Shown: piece by piece, positions 48,761 through 59,757 of the stretch
How the letters are laid out: each line of letters starts with the position of its first letter
Position numbering within the stretch: position 1 is the stretch's first letter
Source: Symbiodinium natans
Taxonomy: Eukaryota > Sar > Dinophyceae > Suessiales > Symbiodiniaceae
DNA length: 64,000 bases
Direction: 5' to 3'
Assembly: GCA_905221605.1 (NCBI GenBank)
Contig: CAJNDS010001591.1
Location: forward strand, 60,001-124,000
The notes under the pieces: generated by a model
Told to the model about the DNA's origin: nothing
Seen by the model: only the letters and a program-made list of their open reading frames with translations
Database searches by the model: none
Position numbers and translations under genes: made by a program

Positions 48761-50933
48761 GATGATCGCAGGCATCTAGGCCTGTAGGCTTGATGTAATG
48801 AAGCATGGAACAGAAGCAAGGAGCTACAGCCACCCCCATCGACATCTACCCCTTCCGCAACGTGCCTGGCCTTGGTTCGCGAAAATCACTCCTGGTCTCG
48901 TTCCCTGTCCCCCCCTCCCTCCCCATTCCCCTCCCCCTTCCAATCGCTCCAAGGTCAGAGAAGCGGAAAGCAGAGGAGCAATCGCAGGCTTGATGTCTAC
49001 AAGAGAAAGCTGTAAGCTGAAATTAACGATCTGCTCTTCGTGAAAACTCGCCAAGGCTCCAATTGACCTTGCTCATTTCATGCAGCATGGGCCCTTCGGC
49101 TCAGAGTGAGGGCTCTCTCGCATGCCAGTGGGGGAACCTTGCAGAACATGTGCAAGATGAACACTCCGAAAACAAAGGTTTGCCAAGCAGAAGGAGCAGC
49201 CAAAGAAAAAGGCCAAGGCACTACTGCTCACTGCAGTTTTACTGAGTAACCCGAGACGCTCACACCCTTGAACAGTTTCTTTCTGGTAGGGCAAGGCAGA
49301 TGACACAGACAAGAGCGAGCCCTGGCCTTAAGGGCCTCGATGGGGACTTTGACAGGAATGTCCCATGCTGCCCATGTGAAGGGTTTTTTGTGTTGAGACT
49401 CAGAGCTGAAAATGTCATGTCCCAACAGCACAATGGAATGGTCAGCTTAAGGGCCGGGGGGGGGGGGGGGGGGGAGGGGTGCAAAGTGCTAAGGTCTGAC
49501 CTTGCAAGAGAGGAGCTTGCCAGCCTTCAGTTCATGCCCGTTCGTGAGCACTGTGCATGTCGCGTCAGGGTGACAGATGCGACACTTCCTGTCCACGCAA
49601 GGGTGGCTCGCAGCCAGAGCTTGCTATGCACACCAGTGCAGACCTACCATACCTTCGCAACTTCACAACATACTCGACCCTGAGTGTAGTCCGCGGCCTC
49701 CAGAGCTGAAGCGCCCTTTGACTGCAGGCAAAACAGATTTCTACGGTTTCGTTCTATCGCAGGTCCTGTTGAGGCCTGCATTGTCTCCAGCGCATTCAAG
49801 CACAGTTGCAAGATCACAACGACGAACAACCTGCCATTCACGAATTGCTGCATCGCCGAGCCCTCCAGGAACACTAAAAAGCTTACACAAGGGAACAGGA
49901 TTTAAGGAGAGCCTTTTTCTCTCTCTCCGGGTGTCGGCCTGGCAGCGTTGACTGCATGGCTTCGCCGACCCTTGCACACCGAAACGGCCGTGGGTTTGGT
50001 GGTTTGCGCAGAACTCGGCCAGGGGCTCGGGTGTCGTGCTTTGGGCTTTTGGGTTTTTAAATTTCGGCCTTGGGATGAAGGTTTAACGAGTGCAAGGTTG
50101 CCCTGCGGCTTTGCAGCAAGCCTGCTCCAAGAAGTCCAGGGGACCTTCCATCTGGAAGGCTTTTGTAGTTGGTGTTGTCGGATGAACACAAGTCCAAGAC
50201 ACCATGTTTCGTGGGGTCAAATTCAGTGAGAACTTGCTGACATCACATGACACGTTCTACAGGCACTCGTATTCCGCGCGGTGGTCTCAGGGCCATGTAG
50301 GGAAAGCATTCGCAGACAGAGCCACCAACATCGTCCCTGTGCCTCCTGCAAGGCTAGGTCCATGCAAAGACATGCTCTGAGCATCAAGGAAACAAAATTG
50401 AAAGCCAGCTGGGCTGTCGAATGGTAGTGTCTGGATGCAGATGTGGCACCGGACCAATGAACACACTACCTTACATGCCATGGAATTCCTTCAACTCTGG
50501 TTTGCAAGAGCACGCAGGCAAACACTCGGAAACCCAAAGCTTCAGCAATGCCAGAGTAGTGCGCTTGGCCGCCCAGAAGATGTCTGATGTTGTACAGGGG
50601 CGAGATTTCAGATAATGAAGGCCTTCAGCTGATGTTTGAAGGGATTCCCTGTATACCCCGACACCCATCTTTCCCAGAGCTTCAAAGCTCTACTCCGAGC
50701 ATGATTACTGCACTTAGAAGCCCCCTAAGTCCTCTAAGTATGTTAAAAAGTAGGCTGATCATTCGGGTTAGAAGGTACCCATGAACCTTCTAGTAGCAGC
50801 AGAGGCCGCATGAAAAGGGGACAGCGGTTCTCACATCACCCAAGGTCCGCAAAGGGGAGTGGCCCTGCCCGCCCGTTCCTCAGGGCACACTGCTGCACAA
50901 ATTCTGGAACATGGGGTGGGGGAGGGGTAAGGT

Positions 50934-50940
<7 letters not shown>
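48761..50940. other. Spacer, no supported gene
   Basis: Only short frames. A poly-G run of about 18 lies at 49457-49474. Confidence 0.4.

Positions 50941-50972
<32 letters not shown>
50941..50972 (+). repeat. Poly-G tract of 32
   Basis: An unbroken run of 32 G, preceded by GGGGTGGGGGAGGGG, so it has strong quadruplex potential. The length is likely unreliable in any assembly. Confidence 0.9.
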
Positions 50973-51171
50973 CGGGTTTCCCAAGTACTTGTAACATAAT
51001 TATTTAATGGCTACCGCCAATGCCGCCGACCCCGACAGGAGGCCGTAGGGTTTAGGGCGCAGGGCCTGGTGTAGGCTCGGAAGGGACACAAACACCCCCT
51101 ACACTGCGCTTACATATATCCATAGGATCGGCCGCCAATCAGGGTTTAGGGTTGAAGTGTCGAGCACACAG

Positions 51172-51181
51172 CACACACACA

Positions 51182-51248
<67 letters not shown>

Positions 51249-51322
51249 TTATTTATTTACATATATATATATACACACACAGACATATATATATATAGAC
51301 ATATACACATAAAGAGAGAGAG
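51172..51322. repeat. (CA)n/(TA)n/(GA)n microsatellite block
   Basis: About 50 bases of CA repeats pass into TA repeats, then a mixed TATA/CACA and GAGA tail. Confidence 0.9.
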
Positions 51323-51839
51323 ATCGTGGGATGGTCGTGGGAGTCCAGGGTCCGGGAGAGTTCAGGGCACCGGCCGTCATTGGCTAATGGCACATATATG
51401 GGTTCCGCGGGTCAGGAACCCCGCCAATATGTGCCTGGAGTCAATGTCCTCTGGTGAGAGGCCTTTTGTTTAGGGTTCGAGGGCTTAAGGGCAGTTCCTA
51501 AATACGGTTTAGGGTTTAGGGAACGCTTCTTTCACAAAGCCCGGATTTGTCTGAACAAAAATGGGGGATTCCGAAAATAAGGTACCCATGTATACGGCCC
51601 CAAACACTATAATTCAGCTTTTAAAGAACCCCCAACAAGGACCCTTATTTCCGGACCCCCTCCCCTATACATATACACATATATATATATATATATATAT
51701 CCTTCAGCGAGCCATTCACGTTCAGCATCATGAGCAACAGCTGGGCCTTTTTGGGCCCTACGTTCCCGACGCTCGCAAAGCCGGATCCCTTGGCCCTACT
51801 GGTTGGCCACAGTTGGCGACAGCCGGAAACCTTCAATTT
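51323..51839. other. Spacer with scattered telomere-like words
   Basis: GGTTTAGGGTTTAGGG lies near 51507 and a TATATA tract at 51668-51701. No gene is seen. Confidence 0.45.
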
Positions 51840-51946
51840 TAATCCTAAACCCTCAGCCCTAAACCCTCAACCCTAAGCCCTAAACTCCAAACCCTAAGCC
51901 CTAAATCCTAAACCCTAAGCCCTAAACCTAAATCCTAAACCCGAAC
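51840..51946 (-). repeat. Degenerate CCCTAAA array
   Basis: About 14 units of CCCTAAA, CCCTAAG, CCCTCA and similar, read as TTTAGGG on the - strand; more diverged than the array at 7409-7545 and in the opposite orientation. Confidence 0.85.
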
Positions 51947-52059
51947 CCCCCACCCACCAAAAAAACGATTGGCTCAAAACGGAGCCGAGCCGCATCTTCG
52001 GAGTGCGCCCCTCTTCGGCCCTGTACGCTCCTCCAGCTTGGGGCCAAGGGGTGAGGGTG

Positions 52060-52845
52060 GGGGGGGCAAGGTTGATTCCAAGTAAAGGCGTGAGGGGGGG
52101 GGGTGGGGTGGGCGGGTGGGGGGGGGGGGGGGGCGGGGGGGGGGGGGGGGGGGGGCGGAGCTGCAAGCAAAAGGTTAAGGGTGAGGTGGGGGGCAAGGGG
52201 TGAGGGCGGGGGGGGCAAGGTTGGTTACGTCGGGCATGCACTGGAGCCCCTAACAAATTAGGGCGAGGTCGAGGGCAAGGCGCGAGGGGGGGGACGGGGT
52301 GGGCGGGGTGGGCGGGGGGGGGCGGGGGTCCTGCACTGGAGCCCCTAAAACACTTCATTTGCAAGCAAAGAGGGGTGAGTGCGGGGGGGGCAAGGTTGAT
52401 TCCAAGTGAAAGGTTAGCGTGAGGGGGGGGTCCGGGCGTGGGCGGGGGGGGCGGGGCGGGTCCGGGCATGCACTGAACCCCTAAAACACTTCATTTGCAA
52501 GCAAAAAGGTGGGGGGCAAGGGGTGAGTGCGGGGTCGGCAAGGTTGATTCCAAGTGAAAGGTTAGGGGGGAGGTGGGCATGCACCGGAGCCCCTAAGGGC
52601 AAGGCGTTGAGGGGGGCGGGTGGGGTGGGCGGGGTGGGCGGGGGGGCGGGGGGGGGCGGGGGGCCGGGGGGGGGGGGGGGCCCTAAAACACTTCATCTGC
52701 AAGGAAAAGGTTAAGGGTGAGGTGGGGGGTGAGGGCGGGGCGGGCAAGGTTGATTCCAAGTAAAAGGTCAGGGACGGAGGTGGGCATGTCCCCTAAAGAG
52801 GGTAAGGGTGAGGTCGAGGGCAAGGCGTGAGGGGGGTGGGGTGGG

Positions 52846-52882
<37 letters not shown>

Positions 52883-53310
52883 CGGGGGGGGGGGGGGGGG
52901 GGCGGGGGGGTCGAGGGCGGGGGGGGGGGTCCGCATGCACTGGAGCCCTAAAACACTTAATCATTGGCAAGCAAAAGGTTAAGGGTGAGGTGGGGGGCAA
53001 GGGGTGAGGGCGGGGGAAGGTTGATTCCAAGTAAAAGGTCAGGGCATGTCCCCTAAAGAGGGTAAGGGTGAGGTCGAGGGCAAGGCGTGAGGGGGGGGTC
53101 GGGCAAGGCGTGAGGGGGTGGGCGGGGTGGGCGGGGGGGGGGCGGGGGGGAGCCCCTAAAACACTTCATTGGCAAGCAAAAGGTTAAGGGTGAGGTGGGG
53201 GGCAAGGGGTGAGGGCGGGCAAGGTTGATTCCAAGTAAAAGGTTAGGGGGGGAGGTGGGCATGCACTGGAGCCCCTAAGAGGGTAAGGGTGAGGTCGAGG
53301 GTAAGGGGTG
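52060..53310 (+). repeat. G-rich minisatellite with poly-G spacers
   Basis: A unit containing CCCCTAAAACACTTCATTTG, CAAGCAAAAGGTTAAGGGTG, then AGGTGGGG and CAAGGTTGATTCCAAGTAAA recurs five to six times (anchors near 52350, 52485, 52684, 52950 and 53157; a partial at 52070). Spacing varies from about 135 to 265 bases because the poly-G/GGGC spacers expand and contract. Pro-rich ORFs on the - strand here are artefacts. Confidence 0.85.
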
Positions 53311-53330
53311 AGGGCGGGGGGGTTTACTGG

Positions 53331-53560
53331 GGCATGAGGGCAAATGGGTCTTCACTGACGCCTCCCCCGCTAAAGCAGGGGTCGGCGGATACACCCAGAA
53401 AGCTACTGGCTGTGCCCTGCCAGGGTTCTCGCGAGCTTTGAGATGGCAGGCGGAGGGCCCTGAGAGCAGGGGGCATCTGCAGCTCGAAAGGAGGCTAGCG
53501 CACGACGCTGTGGCAGGTGCCGGTTGCCGCAATTGTGGCAGGCCACGCCTGTGAGCGCTG
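53331..53560 (+). pseudogene. Retroelement scrap, RNase H-like
   Basis: The + strand reads GKWVFTDASPAKAGVGGYTQ, like the first strand of a retroelement RNase H (xxDAS...GGxG), then RALRWQAEGPESRGHLQLE before a stop. It is too short to classify and abuts the G-rich minisatellite. Confidence 0.35.
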
Positions 53561-54890
53561 AATGTTTCCCAAATACTGCTCGAGCGCAGTAGCGTGCTGG
53601 ATCAGGTTCCACCAGCACAGCTCTTGTTGGCCAATTGGTCACGGCGCGACGGCCCACCTTTCCGGGCATACGCTCCCGGTGGCCACCTAGGCAAGGCTCA
53701 GTTCATTCTCAGCCTTGCCCACAGCGGCCCGACATGCTGGGACTCGTGCTAGGACTGCTAGGAAGTATGTCTTCCACAATTACCCGGTTCACACGTGTCG
53801 CCTTGGCTATCTGGCTCAAGCTGGTAACAATGCTGCCAGCCGTTCGTTTCATCAATGTGTCGTGGTTTGTCTGCCACTTGCCTGCACCAAAGGACAGAAG
53901 ATATGGATTTTGCAAGTTTTGTAAGTGAGTTCAAGCAAAAAGCAAGCAAAAACACCTGTTTATGGCACGTGAAGCATTGCTAGTTTTCACAAGCAAGAAG
54001 AGGCCGCAAAATGGCAGAAGATTAAAATACTTGCACGCGTGCGACAAGTTAGGTAGTTGTTTGTTGCAGGAACCTGTCGACGATGCAACAGGACTTGTCT
54101 TCACTGATTTTCCGGAGGTTCGCGCACTGGCTCTTTGCACAGGATTTGACAGGATTTGACAGGCGATGTGCTCTAGAATGATGCAGGAAGAATTGATGCG
54201 TGATATGAACTCCATGCAAGAGTCCAAGACCGGCCGTTTGAACCATGAATCCAGACAAAACTCGGAGCAAAACCAAGAACAAGGAGCAAGAGTTCAAGTG
54301 GTGTCAAGGATGTGGTTGCTATGAGGCTTCAGTTGTAGTAGCAATACAGACGTGATGCTCCCCCATGTGTTTGCTGACAGTGTCTTTCGAGTCTCCGCCC
54401 GAGATCAGCCGAGGACAATTCCATCAGCAAGCGCACCAAGCGCTTGTCTTGCAGATTGTGATGGGCCTGCTTTCTCATGCGGCATTGCTGGCCGTGTTGC
54501 TTCCTGTGGGTTGGGGCATTTCCGAGCCTGCAGCTTCAAAGTACCAAAGATCACTTGTGTCACCTTGTGCTTTTGACGGAAAGACTTGTGCCGTGGTTCC
54601 AAGCGAGCAAAGGAGCATCTGGGAATCTTGGTGTGGCCGCTTCTTGATTCCAGCTGCCTGGCACAGATCGGGTTTGTCAAGAGCAAACTGGCAAAAGGCA
54701 AGGTTTTGGCACAGATGAGCGGAAAAGCGCTTGCAGAAACCACGGAAGCACGTGGCACAGGATTTGCCTCCTTGCTACTCTATCTCTCAGGATGGGTCTG
54801 TGCTGAAAGAGCCTCTTGGAAGGAAGCCTCAGGTGGCGATGTGAGATATGTTTTTGGGATCTTTTGGGAAGTTTTGATAATCACATGTCG
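53561..54890. other. Mixed spacer with possible exons
   Basis: One exon-like piece reads EPVDDATGLVFTDFPEVRAL (about 54071). Another open frame at 54365-54718 is Leu-rich. Neither is identified. Confidence 0.3.
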
Positions 54891-54897
54891 ATCTAGG

Positions 54898-55049
54898 CTC
54901 TCCAGCACAGCCTGGACGTGGACTACGAACAAGAGACCGCTGCAGACGCATTGAGCGCTACTGGTGGAGACGACGATGATTCGGATGCAGAGCCTTTGCA
55001 GCACGACACGTATGCTTTCCACGTGCTCGGACACAGTATCGTACAGTAG
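54898..55049 (+). CDS. Acidic coding-like exon, unidentified
   Basis: After a CTCCAG acceptor: SLDVDYEQETAADALSATGG, DDDDSDAEPLQHDTYAFHV, GHSIVQ. Clearly protein-like, with no family match. Confidence 0.4.
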
Positions 55050-55201
55050 CGCGCGCTGTGGATTCGCACGACCTGCAGCAGGAAGCTTTCTGCTATGATG
55101 GGATGCAAGTGTCACAAATATGTTACGTGGCTTCTTTGGCTCAAGACATATCTGATAACGGATGCCGCCGGCATCACTGACGCTATCCCTATCTACTACC
55201 C

Positions 55202-55498
55202 GTGCCCGAGGCTTTGCCTCGCGGTGCACTCCATCAGAAAGGTGCCTGCATGGTACCTAGTACAGGAAATTTGTTGGAGACAGCTTCGGCAGCGCTTCCA
55301 ATCTCCGTTTTGGCTTTCTTCGTGGCCCGCCTCCTCATGTATGGCTTCTCCGAGGACATTAAGCACTACTTCAGCACAGACCTCGTGGATGATGCCGCAA
55401 CTTTTGCTGCTTGCTGCATCGGGGCGCTCGCATGTTACAGACCGTCCGCAAGCGACTCTAACGACATCAAGTTGAGATTGCCATACTTGGCCCTGTGA
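55202..55498 (+). CDS. Exon with a hydrophobic segment, unidentified
   Basis: A 98-codon frame with ALPISVLAFFVARLLMYGF as a likely membrane helix, followed by FSEDIKHYFSTDLVDDAATF. It may belong with the acidic exon just upstream. Confidence 0.35.
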   Translation: MPEALPRGALHQKGACMVPSTGNLLETASAALPISVLAFFVARLLMYGFSEDIKHYFSTDLVDDAATFAACCIGALACYRPSASDSNDIKLRLPYLAL

Positions 55499-57350
55499 TG
55501 GCAGCATCGTTGGATCTGCAAGAACATCACGGCGATCATTGTGATGCGGGGTGCACGGCAGTATAGTTTGTCTGAGGTCTTTGGCGAATCACTCTCCGAT
55601 GTTGAGAATTGGTTTGCCTGGAGCCTTTTGGCAGGCTGTGGACACGGAGTCAAAAAGAGTTGAGCTTGACATGATGCCTTCGCTGTCTCTTGCAGAGGGA
55701 ATGTGCCAGTGAGTTGAGCGCACTTGTGTCGGGAAGTTGCCAAGGCTGAAGACAACCCTGAACAGGCGGGCCGCTCCGAGGTGCAGAGGAGCGCACGCGC
55801 GTTGGAAGCTGCATGGCAGGATCCGAGCAAGGACGCGAGCCACGAGAAGATGAGCTCCAGAAGCAGGTTCAAGGAGTGCTTGCTACCTGTCAGGCTGCTG
55901 TGGGGCTTCAGGGACATGAATGTAAGTTCCTGCTGCGGGTGCCTTTTCCCAAAGTCCGCAGCTCAACAAGGCTTAGAGAAACAAAGATTTGTTGTATGCG
56001 GTTGAGGTTGAATAGGTTGAATTATGTGGGAGGTTCTGCTCAGTCCGAGCAGATGGGGATATTGTTTGGGTGATGGGGGTTGGACGTGCCAGGAGGATCG
56101 GGATCATCAGATTGCCACGGGGCTGTCAATTATGTTCTTGGGCATGATCTTCTTGGCACCTTGGCCTGGAATCCCTCTTCCTCCATCTGAACGAGCCTTT
56201 GCTTGGTGTCGTTGGCTTCACAGCATTAGGTCGGCTTCGTGGCGTGGATGATTGCATACCCTGACAAGCAAGTGCGGCACTATTGTGCTCCTCGCCCTTG
56301 AGATGCTGGCACTGTGTGCTGAACCAGGTAGCTACACTAAGAAAAGCCGCTGACTTCTGTTTGCGCTGATGCCAGCCAAGGTCCGGATATGTAGCTCCAC
56401 AGTGGCCTAGTGAGCATGTGGACATCTCTGCTGTATAACCCACAAAAAGAGCATTGCAAATAACGTTTCTGTGGTTTTGTTGGTGGACAGTTTGCGTCTT
56501 GCCAGCCTAACTCACTGCGGCCATAACGCGCCGGTCAGCTGCACAGGTCGTGATCTTTATGGCCATCGCGATTGATCACGCATCCATTTTCTTCACGATA
56601 TTCGAAGCTCAAACGGCAAAGTCGGCATCATCGCCTAGCTTGAAGCATGCTTTCGTGCACTGTGCTCGAGACGAGTTCAATGCTGAATTAGAATGGCTCA
56701 CATGTCATGGGGACAGGGGTTACGCAGAGGGCTTGCTTCAGCAATAGGCATTGGGTAACTTGGGTGAACTGAGGGAGCCCTCACTGGTCTCAAAGGGTGG
56801 AAGCTGGCTGTGGCACCTTTCACCATCTATTGGACTCTTGGCTCCTGGTCCATACATCTCCATTGGCCACTGCCTCCTGTTTCTGAGTGAAGACATGAGC
56901 AACCTCTCCCCCCCCCACATCAGTTTGAATGTTTGGTGATGCACAGGCAAGCTCTCAAGCTACACACGTGCTGTGCTCAGGATGATGACAATACTCGCAG
57001 CTTGGCTCTGGACTGCTTGGTGGGGCCTGTCATCCCGGAGCAATCCTAGATGCACATGTACGTTTATGCATGATCTGGGATTGCTCGGCCAACTGAACCC
57101 GAGGTCAGCTATGCAGCTTCTTTGCTGGAATAGCACAGCATGGGATCTTGCTTGGGGCGCTATGACTCCACAGCTTGGTGGATGCTAAGCTACGCGAGCA
57201 CCAAGCCAGGTTCGAAGGCAGCCCTTGAACATGGCGGCTGCTCCTTGCCTTCAGGGTACCAAGCGAGGGCACGGGACAAAGGGGACAGAGTTCAAATAGA
57301 TGCAAAGAGGCACACTCACAACCTGCATTCTTTGTAATGAGGAAGCAGGG
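55499..57350. other. Spacer with one exon-like block
   Basis: 55724-55920 is open in two frames and ends at a consensus GTAAGT donor (55922). It may be an exon, but the frame is undecided. The rest is empty. Confidence 0.3.
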
Positions 57351-57545
57351 AGATAGAGAGAGAGAGAGAGCGCTCTCGTTTCTTTGAGGGGGATGTGTCC
57401 TCGAGCATCTCCGAACCACCACAGGGGGCCGTCAATGCATGGTAACCCCACCTTTCACCCACAGACAGAGCAGCGGGCCAGCGCGGCCGGGGTTCCCCTT
57501 TCGGGGCGGGCTTCGCTGCGCAGAAGCAGAAGAAGAGTTGAGAGC
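57351..57545 (+). repeat. GA-rich repeat with GC-rich core, copy 2
   Basis: It has the same order as 28860-29145: (GA)n (57351-57371), core AGCAGCGGGCCAGCGCGGCC (57471-57490), CTTTCGGGGC, CTTCGCTGCGCAGAAGCAGA, GAAGAG. Confidence 0.6.
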
Positions 57546-57969
57546 GCGCGCACATGAGAGCACCTTCCAGGCTCAACTCAAGCGACCTTGTGAGGCCAGG
57601 AATGTAATTTCCCACGTCTCCGCTTTCGTGGCGATCACCGGCTTCTCAGACATCCTGTCGCTTCGATGCATTCACGTCTAGTCTAGCCCCTGGCAGTCGA
57701 GCTGATGGGTGTTTGACAAGTCCTTACAGTCTTGGGGGCGTGGTTGGATATCAGGCGCAAAGTCAGCAGCAAAGAGGTTGGAAAATGGGAGGCCTGTTTC
57801 GATCGCATCACATGTTTTGTCCGTGTCCTCCGCTTGCTTGCAGGCCATCCTGTATAGACCCTGGGCCGCATTGGCATCTGCATCATGGCGCACCTTTGTG
57901 TTTTGGAGCACGCAGCATGCTGTGCAAAGTCCCAGCAGTTGCAGGGCAAGCCAACATTCTTCCCGCGCG

Positions 57970-58088
57970 GTTTAAAACTCTACAACATGTCGAAACAGTG
58001 TCGGGACTCCTCCTCCGTCACAAAGGAGCTGCTGTTTGGACGTGCGTCTGTGTCGTCTTTTGCAGCTTGGTTCCGCAAAGAGAATGAA
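57970..58088 (+). CDS. Coding-like exon, unidentified
   Basis: Reads LYNMSKQCRDSSSVTKELLF and SVSSFAAWFRKENE and ends at a GTAGGT donor. No family is recognised. Confidence 0.35.
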
Positions 58089-58785
58089 GTAGGTCCTTCC
58101 GTCAGCTTGCAGTGTACACTTCCCTACCTGTCTGATTCCATTTCAATGGCATACCATACCGGCTCTTGCTCCAGGGTGCCTCTTGAAGCTGTCTGGAATG
58201 ATTCTGCGCAGGCAAGGCGTTCCATTGCCAGCTCGCTCTGACTTCTTTAGTTCGGACAGCAAAATTGTTAGATTTTGGCATTGTCCTGACCGAACGGCAG
58301 GCTTCCATATGGTTGAGCCTTGCCTTGACTTCAGTCAGCGCAGCAGAAGCAACAACCCGCCAAACCTGCATTTGACGGCTACATGTGTGTGCGGTCTCCC
58401 CAAGCTCAAAAGTAGGCAAGTGACGCTAGTGCGAGTGCTTGTCGCGAGTCGCGAGGTGAAGTTCCGGTTGAGAGTCATGGCCATGCTGGCCATGGTCATG
58501 ATGGTCATGCATCTTGACTCAGTTCAGCACAGTGCGGATGCTTTTGCTCAGCTCTGAGTCACGAAGCCCGAGGCCGAAACTTCTGCAGGCTCTGGAGCGT
58601 TTGCGCAGCCATGTTGTGCGAACAGTCGTGGGTGATATGATATGACGACTGCAGGCCATGATCACCATGACGAGCACGAAGCAGAGGACACGCCAGAAAA
58701 TGCCACTTCGTTTGAAAAGCCTTGACCTTTCCATTTACCAGAAGACTACTCAGCCATGTGAGCCACTGCCCGTAGAACCAGATGC
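58089..58785. other. Spacer, no supported gene
   Basis: Nothing recognisable apart from short CATGGTCATG repeats near 58478-58512. Confidence 0.4.
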
Positions 58786-59070
58786 TTGAACCGTCAGTCA
58801 AAGGTGGCATTGTTCATCGAAGAGGTGGAGGAAGCCCTGGAAGAAGCAAGTCTCGTAGCTCTCAGTTCCTTTGCATTGACCAATTCGCACACAGGCTTTC
58901 TCAAGCAGTTGACGGTTCTTCGCACCTCCGCAACAGTCAGCCTGTGCATCCAAAGCAGCAGCCTGGAACGGCCGGGGGCCAGTGAGGGTGCCACGAAACA
59001 TACAGAGCAAACAGATGCCACAGACATCAGCGGGACCTTTCTTTCCAGTTTGTCATTTGAGAGCGTATCA
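58786..59070 (+). CDS. Coding-like exon, unidentified
   Basis: Reads SKVALFIEEVEEALEEASLV, ALTNSHTGFLKQLTVLRTSA and TDATDISGTFLSSLSFESV: an acidic helix followed by a Ser/Thr-rich part. It ends near a (GA)n tract at 59089-59107. Confidence 0.3.
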
Positions 59071-59191
59071 TGCAAATTCTGCAAAAAGAGTATAGAGAGA
59101 GAGAGAGCTTGTGTTTACTCGCCAGCATCCAAACAGTTAAGAAGCACAAAGCAACATTTAAATTTCGTGAACACTTATCCACCAACACAAA

Positions 59192-59237
59192 CTCCGCCGC
59201 CGGGAATTGAGCCCGGGTCTTCCGCGTGACAGAGGAA
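59192..59237 (-). pseudogene. tRNA-Asp(GTC)-like 3' half (decayed tRNA or SINE head)
   Basis: On the - strand a perfect T-arm (CCGGG, loop CTCAATT, CCCGG) is preceded by AGAC and an anticodon loop CTGTCAC carrying GTC, as in tRNA-Asp. The anticodon stem has mismatches. The D-arm side (to about 59285) is too long and does not fold canonically, though GCTGCCG can pair with CGGCGGA as an acceptor stem. Most likely a pseudogene or tRNA-derived SINE. Confidence 0.55.
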
Positions 59238-59620
59238 ACATTGGGCATCTGGAGGGCAAGTCTCCTGCCAACTACGGCAGCAGCAAGAACAGCTACCCGA
59301 GCCCCAAGAAAAGGCTTAAGCCAGCCAAACACTGAAACCGTAAACAAAGCTCATGCAGCTGCACCCGGCGAAGGCCGCAGCATCCATCCACCGCGGCAGC
59401 GACAGCAAAGAGCACCGAAGCGCCACTGCCAAAGGGTTTCGGGTGGGGAGCACGCCAATGGCCAAGGAGCAACAACGATGGAGTCAAGTTGTACTGATTT
59501 CGGTGATGCTGCTATGTCCCTTTTTGTGCGTATTCACGGACAGCTTGTGCCGAAGAAGTTCCTCGTAGTGCTTGTGACATCTTTAGCCCGCGTTGCTTGG
59601 AATCTGCAGGTTACCTTTTT
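59238..59620. other. Spacer, no supported gene
   Basis: No recognisable feature beyond the tRNA-like D-arm remnant at its left end. Confidence 0.4.
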
Positions 59621-59624
59621 GTGA

Positions 59625-59757
59625 AGTTCTTGGTGACCAAGACTCTCCTGGAAATCTGGGACTTGCAGCTTATCTCCACCAGAGGCTGGAAGTTTTGCAT
59701 GCCCATGACTTGCACGCGCCAGTCAGGAAGCATCTGCAGACGACCTATGAAATCTGG
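59625..59757 (+). CDS. Coding-like exon, unidentified
   Basis: Reads LGDQDSPGNLGLAAYLHQRL, EVLHAHDLHAPVRKHLQTTY and EIWRR: a His-rich helical stretch. No family is recognised. Confidence 0.35.

Noticed and set aside
51915-53262. Pro-rich ORFs on the - strand
   Set aside because: They are the complement of poly-G tracts in the minisatellite.
53803-53820. TGGCTCAAG-ending leader-like site
   Set aside because: Only 13 of 18 bases match, with no gene placed behind it.
59192-59285. Functional tRNA gene
   Set aside because: Anticodon stem mismatches and an abnormal D region; only the T-arm and anticodon loop are convincing.
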